From: Deltaproteobacteria bacterium
GTDB lineage: Bacteria > Myxococcota > Myxococcia > Myxococcales > 40CM-4-68-19
Length of the DNA stretch: 64,000 bases
Assembly: GCA_005879535.1 (NCBI GenBank)
Contig: VBKI01000091.1
Coordinates: forward strand, 72,710-136,709
Direction: 5' to 3'
Part shown: piece after piece, positions 9,445-17,966 of the stretch
Layout of the letters: each line of letters begins with the position of its first letter
How positions within the stretch are numbered: position 1 is the stretch's first letter
Made by a program: the position numbers and the translations under genes
The notes under the pieces: model-generated
What the model was told of the DNA's origin: nothing
Databases searched by the model: none
The model's input: only the letters and a program-made list of their open reading frames with translations

Positions 9445-10271
9445 CTCCTGCGATCATCACCGCCGCGATCTGCGGAGCGGAGACCACGCGCGAGATGACG
9501 CCGTACCTGCCGATCACCGCCGACGAGCTGGCGGAAGAAGCGGCCCGGTGCCAGCAGGCGGGCGCCTCCGTCATCCACCTCCACGTCCGGCACGACGACG
9601 GTACGCCGACGCAGGATCGCGCCCTGTTCCAGAAGGCGCTCGATGCCATCCGCCGCCGGACCGACGTGATAGTCCAGACCAGCACTGGCGGCGCGGTGGG
9701 CATGAGCGCCGACGAGCGGGCGCAGCCGCTCGAGTGCGCTCCGCCGCCGGACATGGCGACGCTGAACGCCGGGTCGCTCAACTTCGGCGACGACGTCTTC
9801 CTCAATCCATTTCCGCTGGTGCGTGACTTCGCCGGCCGCATGCGCGCCAGACGAATTGCTTACGAGCTGGAGTGCTACGACGTCGGTCACGTCGAGGCCT
9901 GCCTGCGCCTGGCCGAAGAGGGCGTGATCGATCTGCCGGCCCATTTCGACTTCGTGATGGGCGTCCGCGGAGGGATCCAGGCGAGCGAGGACAACCTGAC
10001 GTTCCTGGTCATGAAGCTGCCGCGCGGCTGTACATTCAATGTCGCGGGAATCGGGCGCCATCAGCTTCCGATGGCGGAGCTGTCGCTGCGGATGGGCGGG
10101 CACGCTCGCTGCGGGCTCGAGGACAACGTCTATCTGAGCAAGGGCGTGCTGGCGAAGGGCAGCTTCGAGCTCGTCGCGAAGATCGCGGAAATGGCGCGCG
10201 CCAGCGGCCGGGAGGTCGCCACGCCGGTGCAGGCGCGCGAGATCCTGCGCATTCCCGGGAGGCGGCAATGA
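9441..10271 (+). CDS. kce: 3-keto-5-aminohexanoate cleavage enzyme (BKACE family)
   Basis: This 276-residue TIM barrel of the BKACE (DUF849) family has [11 protein letters not shown] at the N-terminus, [15 protein letters not shown] near residue 50 with the paired zinc-binding His residues, [10 protein letters not shown] near 80, and [10 protein letters not shown] near 170. Kce condenses 3-keto-5-aminohexanoate with acetyl-CoA to give acetoacetate and 3-aminobutyryl-CoA, the substrate of Kal. BKACE enzymes vary in beta-keto acid specificity, but the adjacent kamDE and kal make Kce by far the best reading. It starts at GTG (4-nt overlap with kal). Its TGA overlaps the ATG of the next small gene. 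Confidence 0.92.
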   Translation: MTPAIITAAICGAETTREMTPYLPITADELAEEAARCQQAGASVIHLHVRHDDGTPTQDRALFQKALDAIRRRTDVIVQTSTGGAVGMSADERAQPLECAPPPDMATLNAGSLNFGDDVFLNPFPLVRDFAGRMRARRIAYELECYDVGHVEACLRLAEEGVIDLPAHFDFVMGVRGGIQASEDNLTFLVMKLPRGCTFNVAGIGRHQLPMAELSLRMGGHARCGLEDNVYLSKGVLAKGSFELVAKIAEMARASGREVATPVQAREILRIPGRRQ

Positions 10272-10564
10272 GATGGCGCATCGCCAGGTTTCGCGTCCGC
10301 GCCTCCGAGGCGGCGGCGGCGGAGAAGGCGATCATCGCCTTCGTCTCCAAGGTCGCCGACGAGCCGGGCACGCTTCGCTACGAGTCGTTCCGGGAGGCCG
10401 ACGGCGTCTCCTACGTGCACTTGATGGGATTCGCCGACGAGGTCGCGGAAGAGGCGCACAAGAAAACCGACCACGTGAAACAGTTCGTCGCCGATCTGTA
10501 CCCCAAATGCGAGGCGCCGCCGGTCTTCGTCGATCTGAAGATGATCAGCGGCGCCGGTCGCTAG
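10268..10564 (+). CDS. small ABM-domain (antibiotic-biosynthesis-monooxygenase-like) protein
   Basis: This 98-residue protein has the ABM ferredoxin-like pattern: a beta start (WRIARFRVRASEA), a helix ending in DEPGTLRYESF, and the helix AEEAHKKTDHVKQFV typical of these dimeric alpha/beta proteins. Family members include quinol monooxygenases and stress proteins with no settled role. Its ATG overlaps the kce stop by 4 nt, so it is the last gene of the kamD-kamE-kal-kce unit. That location suggests an accessory role in the pathway, but nothing in the sequence gives a substrate. Confidence 0.7.
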   Translation: MRWRIARFRVRASEAAAAEKAIIAFVSKVADEPGTLRYESFREADGVSYVHLMGFADEVAEEAHKKTDHVKQFVADLYPKCEAPPVFVDLKMISGAGR

Positions 10565-10726
10565 CGCGCTCTTGCAGAGGCGCCGCGGCAATTCCGCGGG
10601 CGGGCGGACAAGCCCACGACGCTGCTGTTCGATCGGGCGGTCCAGACGTTGGGCGGGGTACGCTCCTTGCCGGTCAGGTCGTAGCCTCCTTGCAGCAGCC
10701 GTGCGCTCGCGCACCGGAGGCATCGT

Positions 10727-12109
10727 ATGCGTCTCACGGCGATCTGCTCTTGCATCGTGATCGGGTGCGGTCTGGCGAGTTGTGGAACCAGTTCGGCTTC
10801 GCCAGGATCGGGCAGCGGCGGATCCGCCAGCGATGGAGGAGTTGCATCCGACGGCGGCGGGAGCAGCACGGATGCGGGGACCGGCCAAGGCGGCGCGAGC
10901 GATGCAGGGACGGCAGCAGATGGTGGTGGCGATAGCGGTCCGGGCGGCGGGTCTGACGGCGGCTCCGGCGGTGGTGGCGGGGGGTCGGGTGGCACGGGCG
11001 ATGGTGGGTCGGGCGGGACGACCGCATCCGACTGCGACAGCCTGATGCCCGCGGCGCCGGGCGCGCCATTGCAGTTCCGTTGGGCCGGCCGGGATCTGGT
11101 TAACGGCTCATGCTCCATCGGTGATGTCGACGGCACCGGTCACATCGCTTTGCTCTGGCAGGACAATAACCAGCCGGGTGACAGCCACTATTTGTTCGTC
11201 GATTCGTCCACCGGCAGCTCCGCTGGATCGTACACGGGGACGTGGCTGCTCGGGCTGATCGGGCAGCTCAGCGGGTTCATGGGCGCCGACTGCTTCGACA
11301 CGTATTGCACACAAGGGGACTACGTCGTGCTCAGCCCGACCGGAGGGCTCCTCTACAGGAGCGGTCCCGATGAAACACCGGGCAGATCGCTATTCAACGA
11401 TCCGACCGGCGGAATGATCCGCGAGCGCGTGAAGAGAGACAGCGGCAACTTCCTTCTCCTGCTCGACGCGATCGAGGCTTCCGGCGGCATCCGCTGGACG
11501 CGTCAGATCCCCGACGTCTTCCCGGACAGCGGCTTCACCCCGCACGCGACAGTCGGCGTGGACCGCAAGGGCAACGTGCTCGCGATCTGGTCTCGATCGG
11601 GAGAGAACCGGGGACAGTGGTTCGACCATGATGGCAACGCCGGGCCGGTGTTCGTCACGACCACGAATTCCGTGGGGGAGCTCGTGGACCGCGTAGGCGA
11701 TGGACTCTTCGTCTATGGCGGCATCCAAGGGGTAAGCAAGCCGGTGTGGATCGGACAGTTCGAGCCGTTCGCGACGACGATGTCGGACCCGCCCGAGTGG
11801 CTCCGTGATTCGCCGATCGGCTCCACCCTGCACATGGTCCACGATGGGCGCGGATACGCGGTTCTTCCCCGCGAGGAATCCAGCGAGACCTGCGAGCAGT
11901 CGGTGAGCATCTTCTCTCCCTCCGGGCAGCTCTGCGGGACGACGACCTTCAGCGTCGGCGGCGGAAACTGTTTCACGGAACGCATGACCATCGGGTACGA
12001 CGGCACCGCAGTGCAGCAGCTGCCGCGCGCCCGCGAGAGCAACTGTGCAGCCAGCCCCGGCGTTTCCTGCGACTGCACCTATCGGTACTGGCCCGGGTAC
12101 TTCAGGTAG
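10727..12109 (+). CDS. Gly/Ser/Asp-rich secreted lipoprotein of unknown function
   Basis: The product is 460 residues. The ATG is preceded by GGAGG with six-base spacing. A short signal ends in the lipobox LASC with Cys19. Residues about 20-100 are a flexible, almost pure Gly/Ser/Asp/Ala linker, common in myxobacterial surface lipoproteins. The remainder is a soluble beta-rich domain with VNGSCSIGDVDGTGHIALLW and repeated bladelike segments such as PHATVGVDRKGNVLAIWSR, which suggests a propeller-like fold. Cys residues are paired near the C-terminus. No enzyme family was recognised. It stands alone, convergent with the carboxyltransferase gene 12 nt away. Confidence 0.78.
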   Translation: MRLTAICSCIVIGCGLASCGTSSASPGSGSGGSASDGGVASDGGGSSTDAGTGQGGASDAGTAADGGGDSGPGGGSDGGSGGGGGGSGGTGDGGSGGTTASDCDSLMPAAPGAPLQFRWAGRDLVNGSCSIGDVDGTGHIALLWQDNNQPGDSHYLFVDSSTGSSAGSYTGTWLLGLIGQLSGFMGADCFDTYCTQGDYVVLSPTGGLLYRSGPDETPGRSLFNDPTGGMIRERVKRDSGNFLLLLDAIEASGGIRWTRQIPDVFPDSGFTPHATVGVDRKGNVLAIWSRSGENRGQWFDHDGNAGPVFVTTTNSVGELVDRVGDGLFVYGGIQGVSKPVWIGQFEPFATTMSDPPEWLRDSPIGSTLHMVHDGRGYAVLPREESSETCEQSVSIFSPSGQLCGTTTFSVGGGNCFTERMTIGYDGTAVQQLPRARESNCAASPGVSCDCTYRYWPGYFR

Positions 12110-12121
12110 AGCGCCACGCCG

Positions 12122-13657
12122 CTAGACGGGGGCGACCTCGCGCTTGCGCCAGGGGCGCTCCACCTGCTTCCCCTGGCAAAGCGTCAGGTAGTGCGCGAGC
12201 AGCGGGCGCGTCTCGCGGGGATCGATGACGTCGTCGACATAGCCCAGCGCCGCCGTGCGCTCGATGTCGATGTGCGGCCGGATCGCCTCGGCGAGCTGCT
12301 TCTTCACTTCGTCGGTCTCCTTGTTCGCGGCGATGGCCACCATTCCTTCCGCGCCCATCACGCTGATCTCCGCTCCCGGCCATGCGACGAGAAGATCCGG
12401 CTCGTATGCGCGCCCGTTCATCACGTAATAGCCGGCGCCGTACGCCTTGCGCATCACCACGGTCAGCTTGGGCACCGTCGCCGACGCCACCGCGTACAGC
12501 ATCTTGGCTCCGTGCCGGATGATTCCCTGCTGCTCGACCTTCGACCCGACCATGAACCCGGGGACGTCCTGCAGGAACACCAGCGGGATCTCGAACGCGT
12601 CGCAGAGGTTCACGAAACGGGCCGCCTTGTCGGCGGCGTTCACGTCCAGGACTCCCCCGGCCTGCATCGGGTTGTTCGCCACGATCCCGACCGGCCATCC
12701 GTCGATGCGCGCGAGACCCGTCACGATGTTTCGCGCCCAGCGCGGCTTGATCTCGAAGAGCTGGCCGCCGTCGACGATCGCGGCAATGACCTTGTGCACG
12801 TCGTATGCCTGCCGCGGGTTGTGCGGAACGATGTCCAGCAGCGCTTCCTCCCTGCGGTCCGCGGGATCCGACGAGGTGCGCCGGGGAGGCTTCTCGCCCG
12901 CCCGGGAAGGGAAGTACGACAGATAGTCGCGGACGGCGGCCAGGCATTCGGCGTCGTTCGCGGTCTCCAGATCCGCGACCCCGCTCACCTCGGTGTGGAC
13001 CTTCGATCCGCCCAGCGCCTCCTCAGTGACATCTTCTCCGACGATGCTCTTGACGAGGTAGGGTCCGCCGATGGCGAGCGAGGACGTGCCCCGAACCATG
13101 GGGACGAAATCCGCGAGTCCCGGAATGTAGGCGGTGCCCGCAGCGCCCGGACCGACCATCGCCGCCACCAGCGGAACGACTCCGCTCATCACCACCTGTT
13201 CGCGAAAGAGATAGCCCGTATCGGCGAAGGAAGTGATCCAGGCCGCCTCCTCCGGATCGGCGGAAAGGCGCGCGCCCGCGGAATCGACGAGCCAGATCAT
13301 CGGAATGCGCTCGCGTAGCGCCAGCTCGCGCAGGCGCGCCACCTTCCGCTCGCCGACGGGGCCGATGCTGCCGCCGAGGACGGTGAAGTCATACGACGCC
13401 ACGCAGACCGGCCGGGACTCGATGAATCCGGTGCCGCAGACGACGCCGTCCGCCGGCGTGGGCGAATCCAGCTTGCCCAGATGCGTAGCCAACAGTCCGA
13501 TTTCCCGGAATGTTTTTGGATCGAGCAGGAGGTCGAGGCGGGCGCGGGCGTCGAGCTTTCCACGCTCTTTCTGACGCGACAGACGCGCCTCGCCGCCCAT
13601 TTTCCGGGCCTGGGACCTGCGACGCTCGAGCTCTTCCATTTTGTTCCGCATTGACAT
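12122..13657 (-). CDS. biotin-dependent acyl-CoA carboxylase, carboxyltransferase subunit (PccB/MccB-like)
   Basis: This 511-residue protein has both halves of a carboxyltransferase. The N-terminal half contains CVASYDFTVLGGSIGPVGERK, VDSAGARLSADPEE and MVGPGAAGTAYIPGLAD. The C-terminal half contains the CoA-site-like VANNPMQAGGVLDVNAADKA, FLQDVPGFMVGS and KAYGAGYYVMNG. It uses carboxybiotin to carboxylate an acyl-CoA; propionyl-, methylcrotonyl- and related acyl-CoAs are all possible. The biotin carboxylase/carrier subunit is not in this window. It is a single minus-strand gene. ATG codons at 13657 and 13651 are both possible starts, and neither has a clear ribosome site. Confidence 0.88.
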   Translation of the reverse strand: MSMRNKMEELERRRSQARKMGGEARLSRQKERGKLDARARLDLLLDPKTFREIGLLATHLGKLDSPTPADGVVCGTGFIESRPVCVASYDFTVLGGSIGPVGERKVARLRELALRERIPMIWLVDSAGARLSADPEEAAWITSFADTGYLFREQVVMSGVVPLVAAMVGPGAAGTAYIPGLADFVPMVRGTSSLAIGGPYLVKSIVGEDVTEEALGGSKVHTEVSGVADLETANDAECLAAVRDYLSYFPSRAGEKPPRRTSSDPADRREEALLDIVPHNPRQAYDVHKVIAAIVDGGQLFEIKPRWARNIVTGLARIDGWPVGIVANNPMQAGGVLDVNAADKAARFVNLCDAFEIPLVFLQDVPGFMVGSKVEQQGIIRHGAKMLYAVASATVPKLTVVMRKAYGAGYYVMNGRAYEPDLLVAWPGAEISVMGAEGMVAIAANKETDEVKKQLAEAIRPHIDIERTAALGYVDDVIDPRETRPLLAHYLTLCQGKQVERPWRKREVAPV

Positions 13658-13719
13658 GAGGAGTCCGTATCACGGAGCATTTGGAAAAACCGGAATTCCC
13701 TGGACTGGAGCACCGTCGG

Positions 13720-14148
13720 ATGGCCGCCCCGCAAGCCGCCCCTGACCTTCCTGAAAAAGGAGCAGAAGCGGATCCGCTTCTGGGGCGCGTTCTCAACGAT
13801 CGGTACACGATCGTCTCCGCCGTTGGACATGGCGGAATGGGGCGGGTTTACAAGGCATTGCAGGCGCCGCTCGACCGGGTCGTCGCCCTCAAGGTGCTCG
13901 GCGCCGGCCACGACCGCGATCCCAACTTCTACAAGCGCTTCTTCCTCGAGGCGAGCGTCACGGCGAAGCTGACGCATCCCAATACCATCACGCTCTACGA
14001 TTACGGGCGTACCGAGGACGGCGTCTTCTTCATCGCCATGGAGTACCTGAACGGCCGGACGCTCTCGCAGGCGATGCAGGCGGACGGACCGCTTGCCCAG
14101 GAGCGCGTGATCCACTCATCCACCGCGATCTCAAGCCGGCCAACGTGA
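13720..14148 (+). pseudogene. serine/threonine protein kinase, N-terminal fragment (broken gene, part 1)
   Basis: This reading frame contains the N-lobe of a eukaryotic-type kinase: glycine loop VGHGGMGRVYKAL, the VALKV lysine, helix-C FFLEASVTAKLTHPN, and hinge MEYLNGRTLSQAMQ. It then leaves the kinase frame at ERVIH (about 14101-14115) and stops at 14146-14148. The catalytic-loop motif HRDLKPAN is present at 14121-14144 but in another frame. The helix that normally links hinge and catalytic loop, about 20 residues, is absent. The break is therefore a non-triplet deletion, not a single-base slip. I use ATG 13720 (GGAG nine bases upstream); TTG 13681 is also possible. As drawn, the product would be an inactive N-lobe. 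Confidence 0.75.
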
Positions 14149-15314
14149 TGCTGCTCACGCAGCAGGACGATCACGACTTCGTCAAGGTGCTGGACTTCGG
14201 CCTGGTGAAGTTCTTCTCCGGCGAGACCACGGAAAGCGACATCACCAACGCCGGGACCTTCATGGGGTCGCCGCACTACATCGCCCCGGAACAGGCGCGC
14301 AACCGGAGCCCCGATCAGCGCTGCGACATCTATTCGCTGGGGGTGCTGCTCTATCACATGCTCACCGGGCGCGTGCCGTTCACGGCCACGGCGCCGGTCG
14401 ACATCATCCTCAAGCATCTGCACGACGCGCCGGTGCCGCCCGCGGAGGCGCGCCCAGATCTCAAAATCGTCCCGGAGCTGCAGGAAGTCGTGCTGCGCTG
14501 CATGGCCAAGGACCGCGACGGGCGGTTCCAGTCCATGGACGAGCTCCTCGGGCAGCTCAAGGCGGTGCGCTCTCGATTGACGGGCGCGACGCCGCAGACT
14601 TCGACGCCGGAGCCGCGAGCGAACGCGTCCAGCGGAGCGATCGCGCAGACGCCTCCAACGCCGCCGCCCGGCCTGCGCACGCCAAGCCAACCGATGAGCG
14701 CTCTGCGGGCGACGCCGCCGCGTGGGATGTCGCGGCCGCCGCCGCCGCCGCCGGCGGACGCGTTCGCGGAGCAGGCGACGCCGATCAGGCGGCCGACAAC
14801 CGCACTTGCAGCATGGCGTCAGGTGCTTTCGCCGACCATGGTCGCCGCGCTGAAAGTCGGCGTCGCGCCGGCCTTGATTCTCGTCGCGGGGATCGGCGCG
14901 GCGGCTTACGTGTTGCGAGCCCCCCTCCACGTTCCGGTCGTGCACGTGCCGCCTCCGTCGCTGCAGCCGCGGCCGTCCGTTGCCGCTCCGGCGGCTTCGC
15001 CAGTGGTAACGATTCCGCCGGCGCCTCCGGCGCCGTCGGTGACCTTCGTGACCGTCACCAGCGCGCCTTCCGGCGCCGAGGTACGGGACACGAATGGCGA
15101 CCTTCTCGGGAGGACCCCGCTCCATCTGCGCGTGCCCTCGGGGCGGATCCTTCAGATCACGGTGCGGCGGGACGGATACCGGCCGGTATCGCTCAGCCGC
15201 AAGGTGGAAGGCGAGCACGCGGCAGTGAGCGTGACGATGAGGAGCGCGAAGTCGGGCGCGCCCGAGTCGAGGCCACAGAAGAGATCGACCGGATACAAGG
15301 ACGACCCGTACTAA
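14118..15314 (+). pseudogene. serine/threonine protein kinase, C-lobe with TM and PEGA domain (broken gene, part 2)
   Basis: Starting from IHRDLKPANVML, this frame holds the catalytic loop, DFG motif (VLDFGLVK), activation segment and APE motif (GSPHYIAPEQA) of the same kinase. A Pro-rich linker follows, with a single membrane segment (APALILVAGIGAAAYVL, about 14870-14920). An extracytoplasmic Pro/Ala spacer and a C-terminal PEGA domain (FVTVTSAPSGAEVRDTNG to VSLSRKVEGEHAAVS) complete it. Translation could restart at GTG 14145 or ATG 14148. Such a product would lack the ATP-binding lobe. The lobe is otherwise intact, suggesting recent breakage or an assembly error. It is followed 18 nt later by the TonB receptor gene. 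Confidence 0.72.
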
Positions 15315-15332
15315 GAGGGGGATGACGACGGC

Positions 15333-17966
15333 ATGAACAATACGAACAGCGCGACCCCATTGGCCGCGCGCGCAAACGTGTGCGCTGCGCTTGCGCTCGT
15401 TGCCCTCCTCGCCCCCGCTACGGCGCTCGCCGATGCGCGGTCGGATGCGAAGCGGCACTTTCGCGACGGCATGTCCCTGATCGCGGCGGGGCAGGTGGAG
15501 CGCGGGATCGCCGAGCTGAAACAGGCCTACGCCATCAAGCCTCACCCCGATGTGCTGTACGACATCGCCAAGGCATACGTCGATCTGGGAAACATCTCCG
15601 AAGCCCTCAACTACTTCCGGCACTACGTCGCGACGGATCCCGCCGACAAGGAGCAGGTGATGAGCGTGATGCAGCGGCTGCAGGCCGCCATCGCGCCGGC
15701 GGCTCCGCCGCCACCGCAGAACATCGACGTGCAGAAGCTGCTCGCGCAGCTGCAAGCGCTGATCGACCAGCAGCGGGGTCACCAGCAGCCGCCGTCGGCT
15801 CCAGCGCCCGCGGCCAGGCCGGCAGTCGCCAAAAAGGCGGAACCGGCAAGGGCCGAGCCGGAAGAGGACATGTTCGAGGCGGAGACCATTTCCGCGAAGA
15901 CCCGGGCCACTGCGCGCGAGATCGCCGCCGAGCTGTCCGCGCACGAGAGCAGCGCGGAGGACATCTTCGAGGAGCAGGTGGTGACGGCATCCGCCCGATC
16001 CAGCTCGGAGACGAAGTCTCCGGCCTCGCTCACCGTCATCACCGGCGACGAGATCCGCATGAGCGGCGCGGCCACCGTGCCCGAGATCCTGCGTCGCGTT
16101 CCCGGGATCGACATCGCCGAGATGAACCCCAGCGACACGAACGTCTCGATCCGCGGCTTCAACCGGCGCCTCGCCAACAAGGTGCTGGTGCTGGTCGACG
16201 GCCGTTCGGTCTACCAGGACTTCCTCGGCGGCACGTTCTGGCCGCTGATCGACGTCAACATCCAGGACATCGATCGCATCGAGGTGATTCGCGGACCCGG
16301 CTCCGCCCTCTACGGCGCCAATGCTTTCTCCGGCGTCGTCAACATCATCACCCGCACCGGCGACGAGATCGCCGGCGCACGGGCGGCGGTGCAGGCGGGC
16401 GACCACCGGACCTTCCAGGGCGCCATCACCACGGGCGGCAAGACCGGCAAGCTCACCTACAAGACGTCGTTCGCGTACGAGCGCGCGGACAAGTGGACGC
16501 GCGACTTCACCGACGGGCGCGTCGATCTCTCTTCGCAGTTCCCACAACCGGACCGTAGCCGCGAGATCCAGCGCGGCGAAGTGGCGGCGAGCTACGACTT
16601 CGGCAAGACGCAGGTGAGCGGCGGGGGCGGCTTCGACAACGTGGCCATGCAGGTGGTTCCGCTCGGCGCGCTGCGGACGTTCGGCGCCACCGGTCAGAGC
16701 GGATTCGTGCGGGCGGAGGTGGGAAGCGGCCCGACGAAGGTGAAGGCATTCTGGAACGCGCTGCGCCTCACCACCGGGCCTGAGTACTGGCCGGACGGAA
16801 TCCTCTCCCTGAAGAGCAGCGTGCGCAGCGACGTGGTCGATCTCACGACGATCACCGGGTTCGACTTCAAGGCCTACGGCACGCACCACCTGAACATTGG
16901 CGCCGGCTACCGGTTCAAGAGCCTGCAGTGGGGATATCTCGCCAGCCGGGCTGACGGAAGCGCGTACCAGGAGCACCACTTCAACGTCTTCCTCCAGGAG
17001 GAATGGGAGATCACCCGCAAGCTCTCGCTGGTCCTCTCGTACCGGATGGACCGCAACCCCCTTCTCGCCCAGCAGAGCGTCACCGCGGGCGGCCTCGTGC
17101 ACTCGCCGCGCGGAACCGTCCTCTACGAGGTGAAGCCGGATCAGGTGCTCCGCTTCACCCTCGGGACGGCGTTCCGCGCCCCCACCTTCCTCGAGAGCTA
17201 CGTCGACCTGTTTGCGCCCATTCCCGACCAGCCGGCCATGGGCGTGCGGTTCCAGGGCAGCACGACGCTGCGGCCGGAGCAGATGCTGCAGGCGGAGCTC
17301 GGATATCGCGGCCGCTTCGGCACCTTCCAGCCCGACGTGGTGATCTACGCCGAGCGCGTGCAGAACCTGATCACCGACGGAGCCCTGCGCCTCCCCGCGA
17401 ACTCCTCGGAAGCGGTCGATCCCGTCACCGGGCAATACGTCGCCGGCTACACCGGATTCGAGAACGAGCCTGGCAGCTACTTCGGGGCGGGCGCCGAAGC
17501 CGGCGGCAAGTGGTCTCCGGCCGACGGCGTCGATCTCGGTTTGAACTACTCGTACGAGCGGATGTTCGCCTGCAGCGTGACCAGCACCGGCGGCTGCACC
17601 GACAGCATCTCCGCGGCGAATCAGGTGTCCGCCGCTCTCGCCAACACCGCCCGACACAAGCTGAACGTCACGGCCACCTGGCGGACCAAAACGAACTTCG
17701 ACCTCGGGCTCGGCGTCCATTTCGTCTCTGCCGCGACCTGGTTCGAGAAGTCGTTCGACGTGAACAGCCAGGGCGGCGTGATCTTCACCCCCTACGCGGT
17801 CCCGGCGCACACGATGGTGAACGGACGCGTCGGGTACCGATGGATCAAGGACAAGCTCGAGACCGGCGTGGCGTTCTACAACCTGCTCGGCGACGAGCAG
17901 CGCGAGCACCCCTTCGGCAACCAGATCGGGCGCCGCGTGCTCTTCACCGCGTCGGGTGCGTTCTGA
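15333..17966 (+). CDS. TonB-dependent outer-membrane receptor with N-terminal TPR region
   Basis: This 877-residue protein has a cleavable signal (about residues 1-34, ending LAPATALA). A TPR-like region follows (about 37-110: HFRDGMSLIAAGQVERGIAELKQAY split over two helices). Next is a Pro/Ala/Gln linker, then a TonB-box-like EEQVVTASA near 213. The plug domain (SLTVITGDEIRMSGAATVPE, VSIRGFNRRLANKVLVLVDG, IEVIRGPGSALYGANAFSG) and a C-terminal 22-strand-type barrel ending in Phe complete it. It imports a substrate across the outer membrane using TonB energy; the substrate is unknown. The TPR fused before the TonB box is atypical for classic siderophore receptors. The start has GAGGGGGA upstream. 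The next gene begins on its stop codon. Confidence 0.92.
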   Translation: MNNTNSATPLAARANVCAALALVALLAPATALADARSDAKRHFRDGMSLIAAGQVERGIAELKQAYAIKPHPDVLYDIAKAYVDLGNISEALNYFRHYVATDPADKEQVMSVMQRLQAAIAPAAPPPPQNIDVQKLLAQLQALIDQQRGHQQPPSAPAPAARPAVAKKAEPARAEPEEDMFEAETISAKTRATAREIAAELSAHESSAEDIFEEQVVTASARSSSETKSPASLTVITGDEIRMSGAATVPEILRRVPGIDIAEMNPSDTNVSIRGFNRRLANKVLVLVDGRSVYQDFLGGTFWPLIDVNIQDIDRIEVIRGPGSALYGANAFSGVVNIITRTGDEIAGARAAVQAGDHRTFQGAITTGGKTGKLTYKTSFAYERADKWTRDFTDGRVDLSSQFPQPDRSREIQRGEVAASYDFGKTQVSGGGGFDNVAMQVVPLGALRTFGATGQSGFVRAEVGSGPTKVKAFWNALRLTTGPEYWPDGILSLKSSVRSDVVDLTTITGFDFKAYGTHHLNIGAGYRFKSLQWGYLASRADGSAYQEHHFNVFLQEEWEITRKLSLVLSYRMDRNPLLAQQSVTAGGLVHSPRGTVLYEVKPDQVLRFTLGTAFRAPTFLESYVDLFAPIPDQPAMGVRFQGSTTLRPEQMLQAELGYRGRFGTFQPDVVIYAERVQNLITDGALRLPANSSEAVDPVTGQYVAGYTGFENEPGSYFGAGAEAGGKWSPADGVDLGLNYSYERMFACSVTSTGGCTDSISAANQVSAALANTARHKLNVTATWRTKTNFDLGLGVHFVSAATWFEKSFDVNSQGGVIFTPYAVPAHTMVNGRVGYRWIKDKLETGVAFYNLLGDEQREHPFGNQIGRRVLFTASGAF

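Noticed and set aside
17003-17962. Upstream extension of the three-module lipoprotein inside the TonB receptor
   Set aside because: Low-quality Arg/Pro-rich sequence in a shadow frame; it would also destroy the lipid signal.
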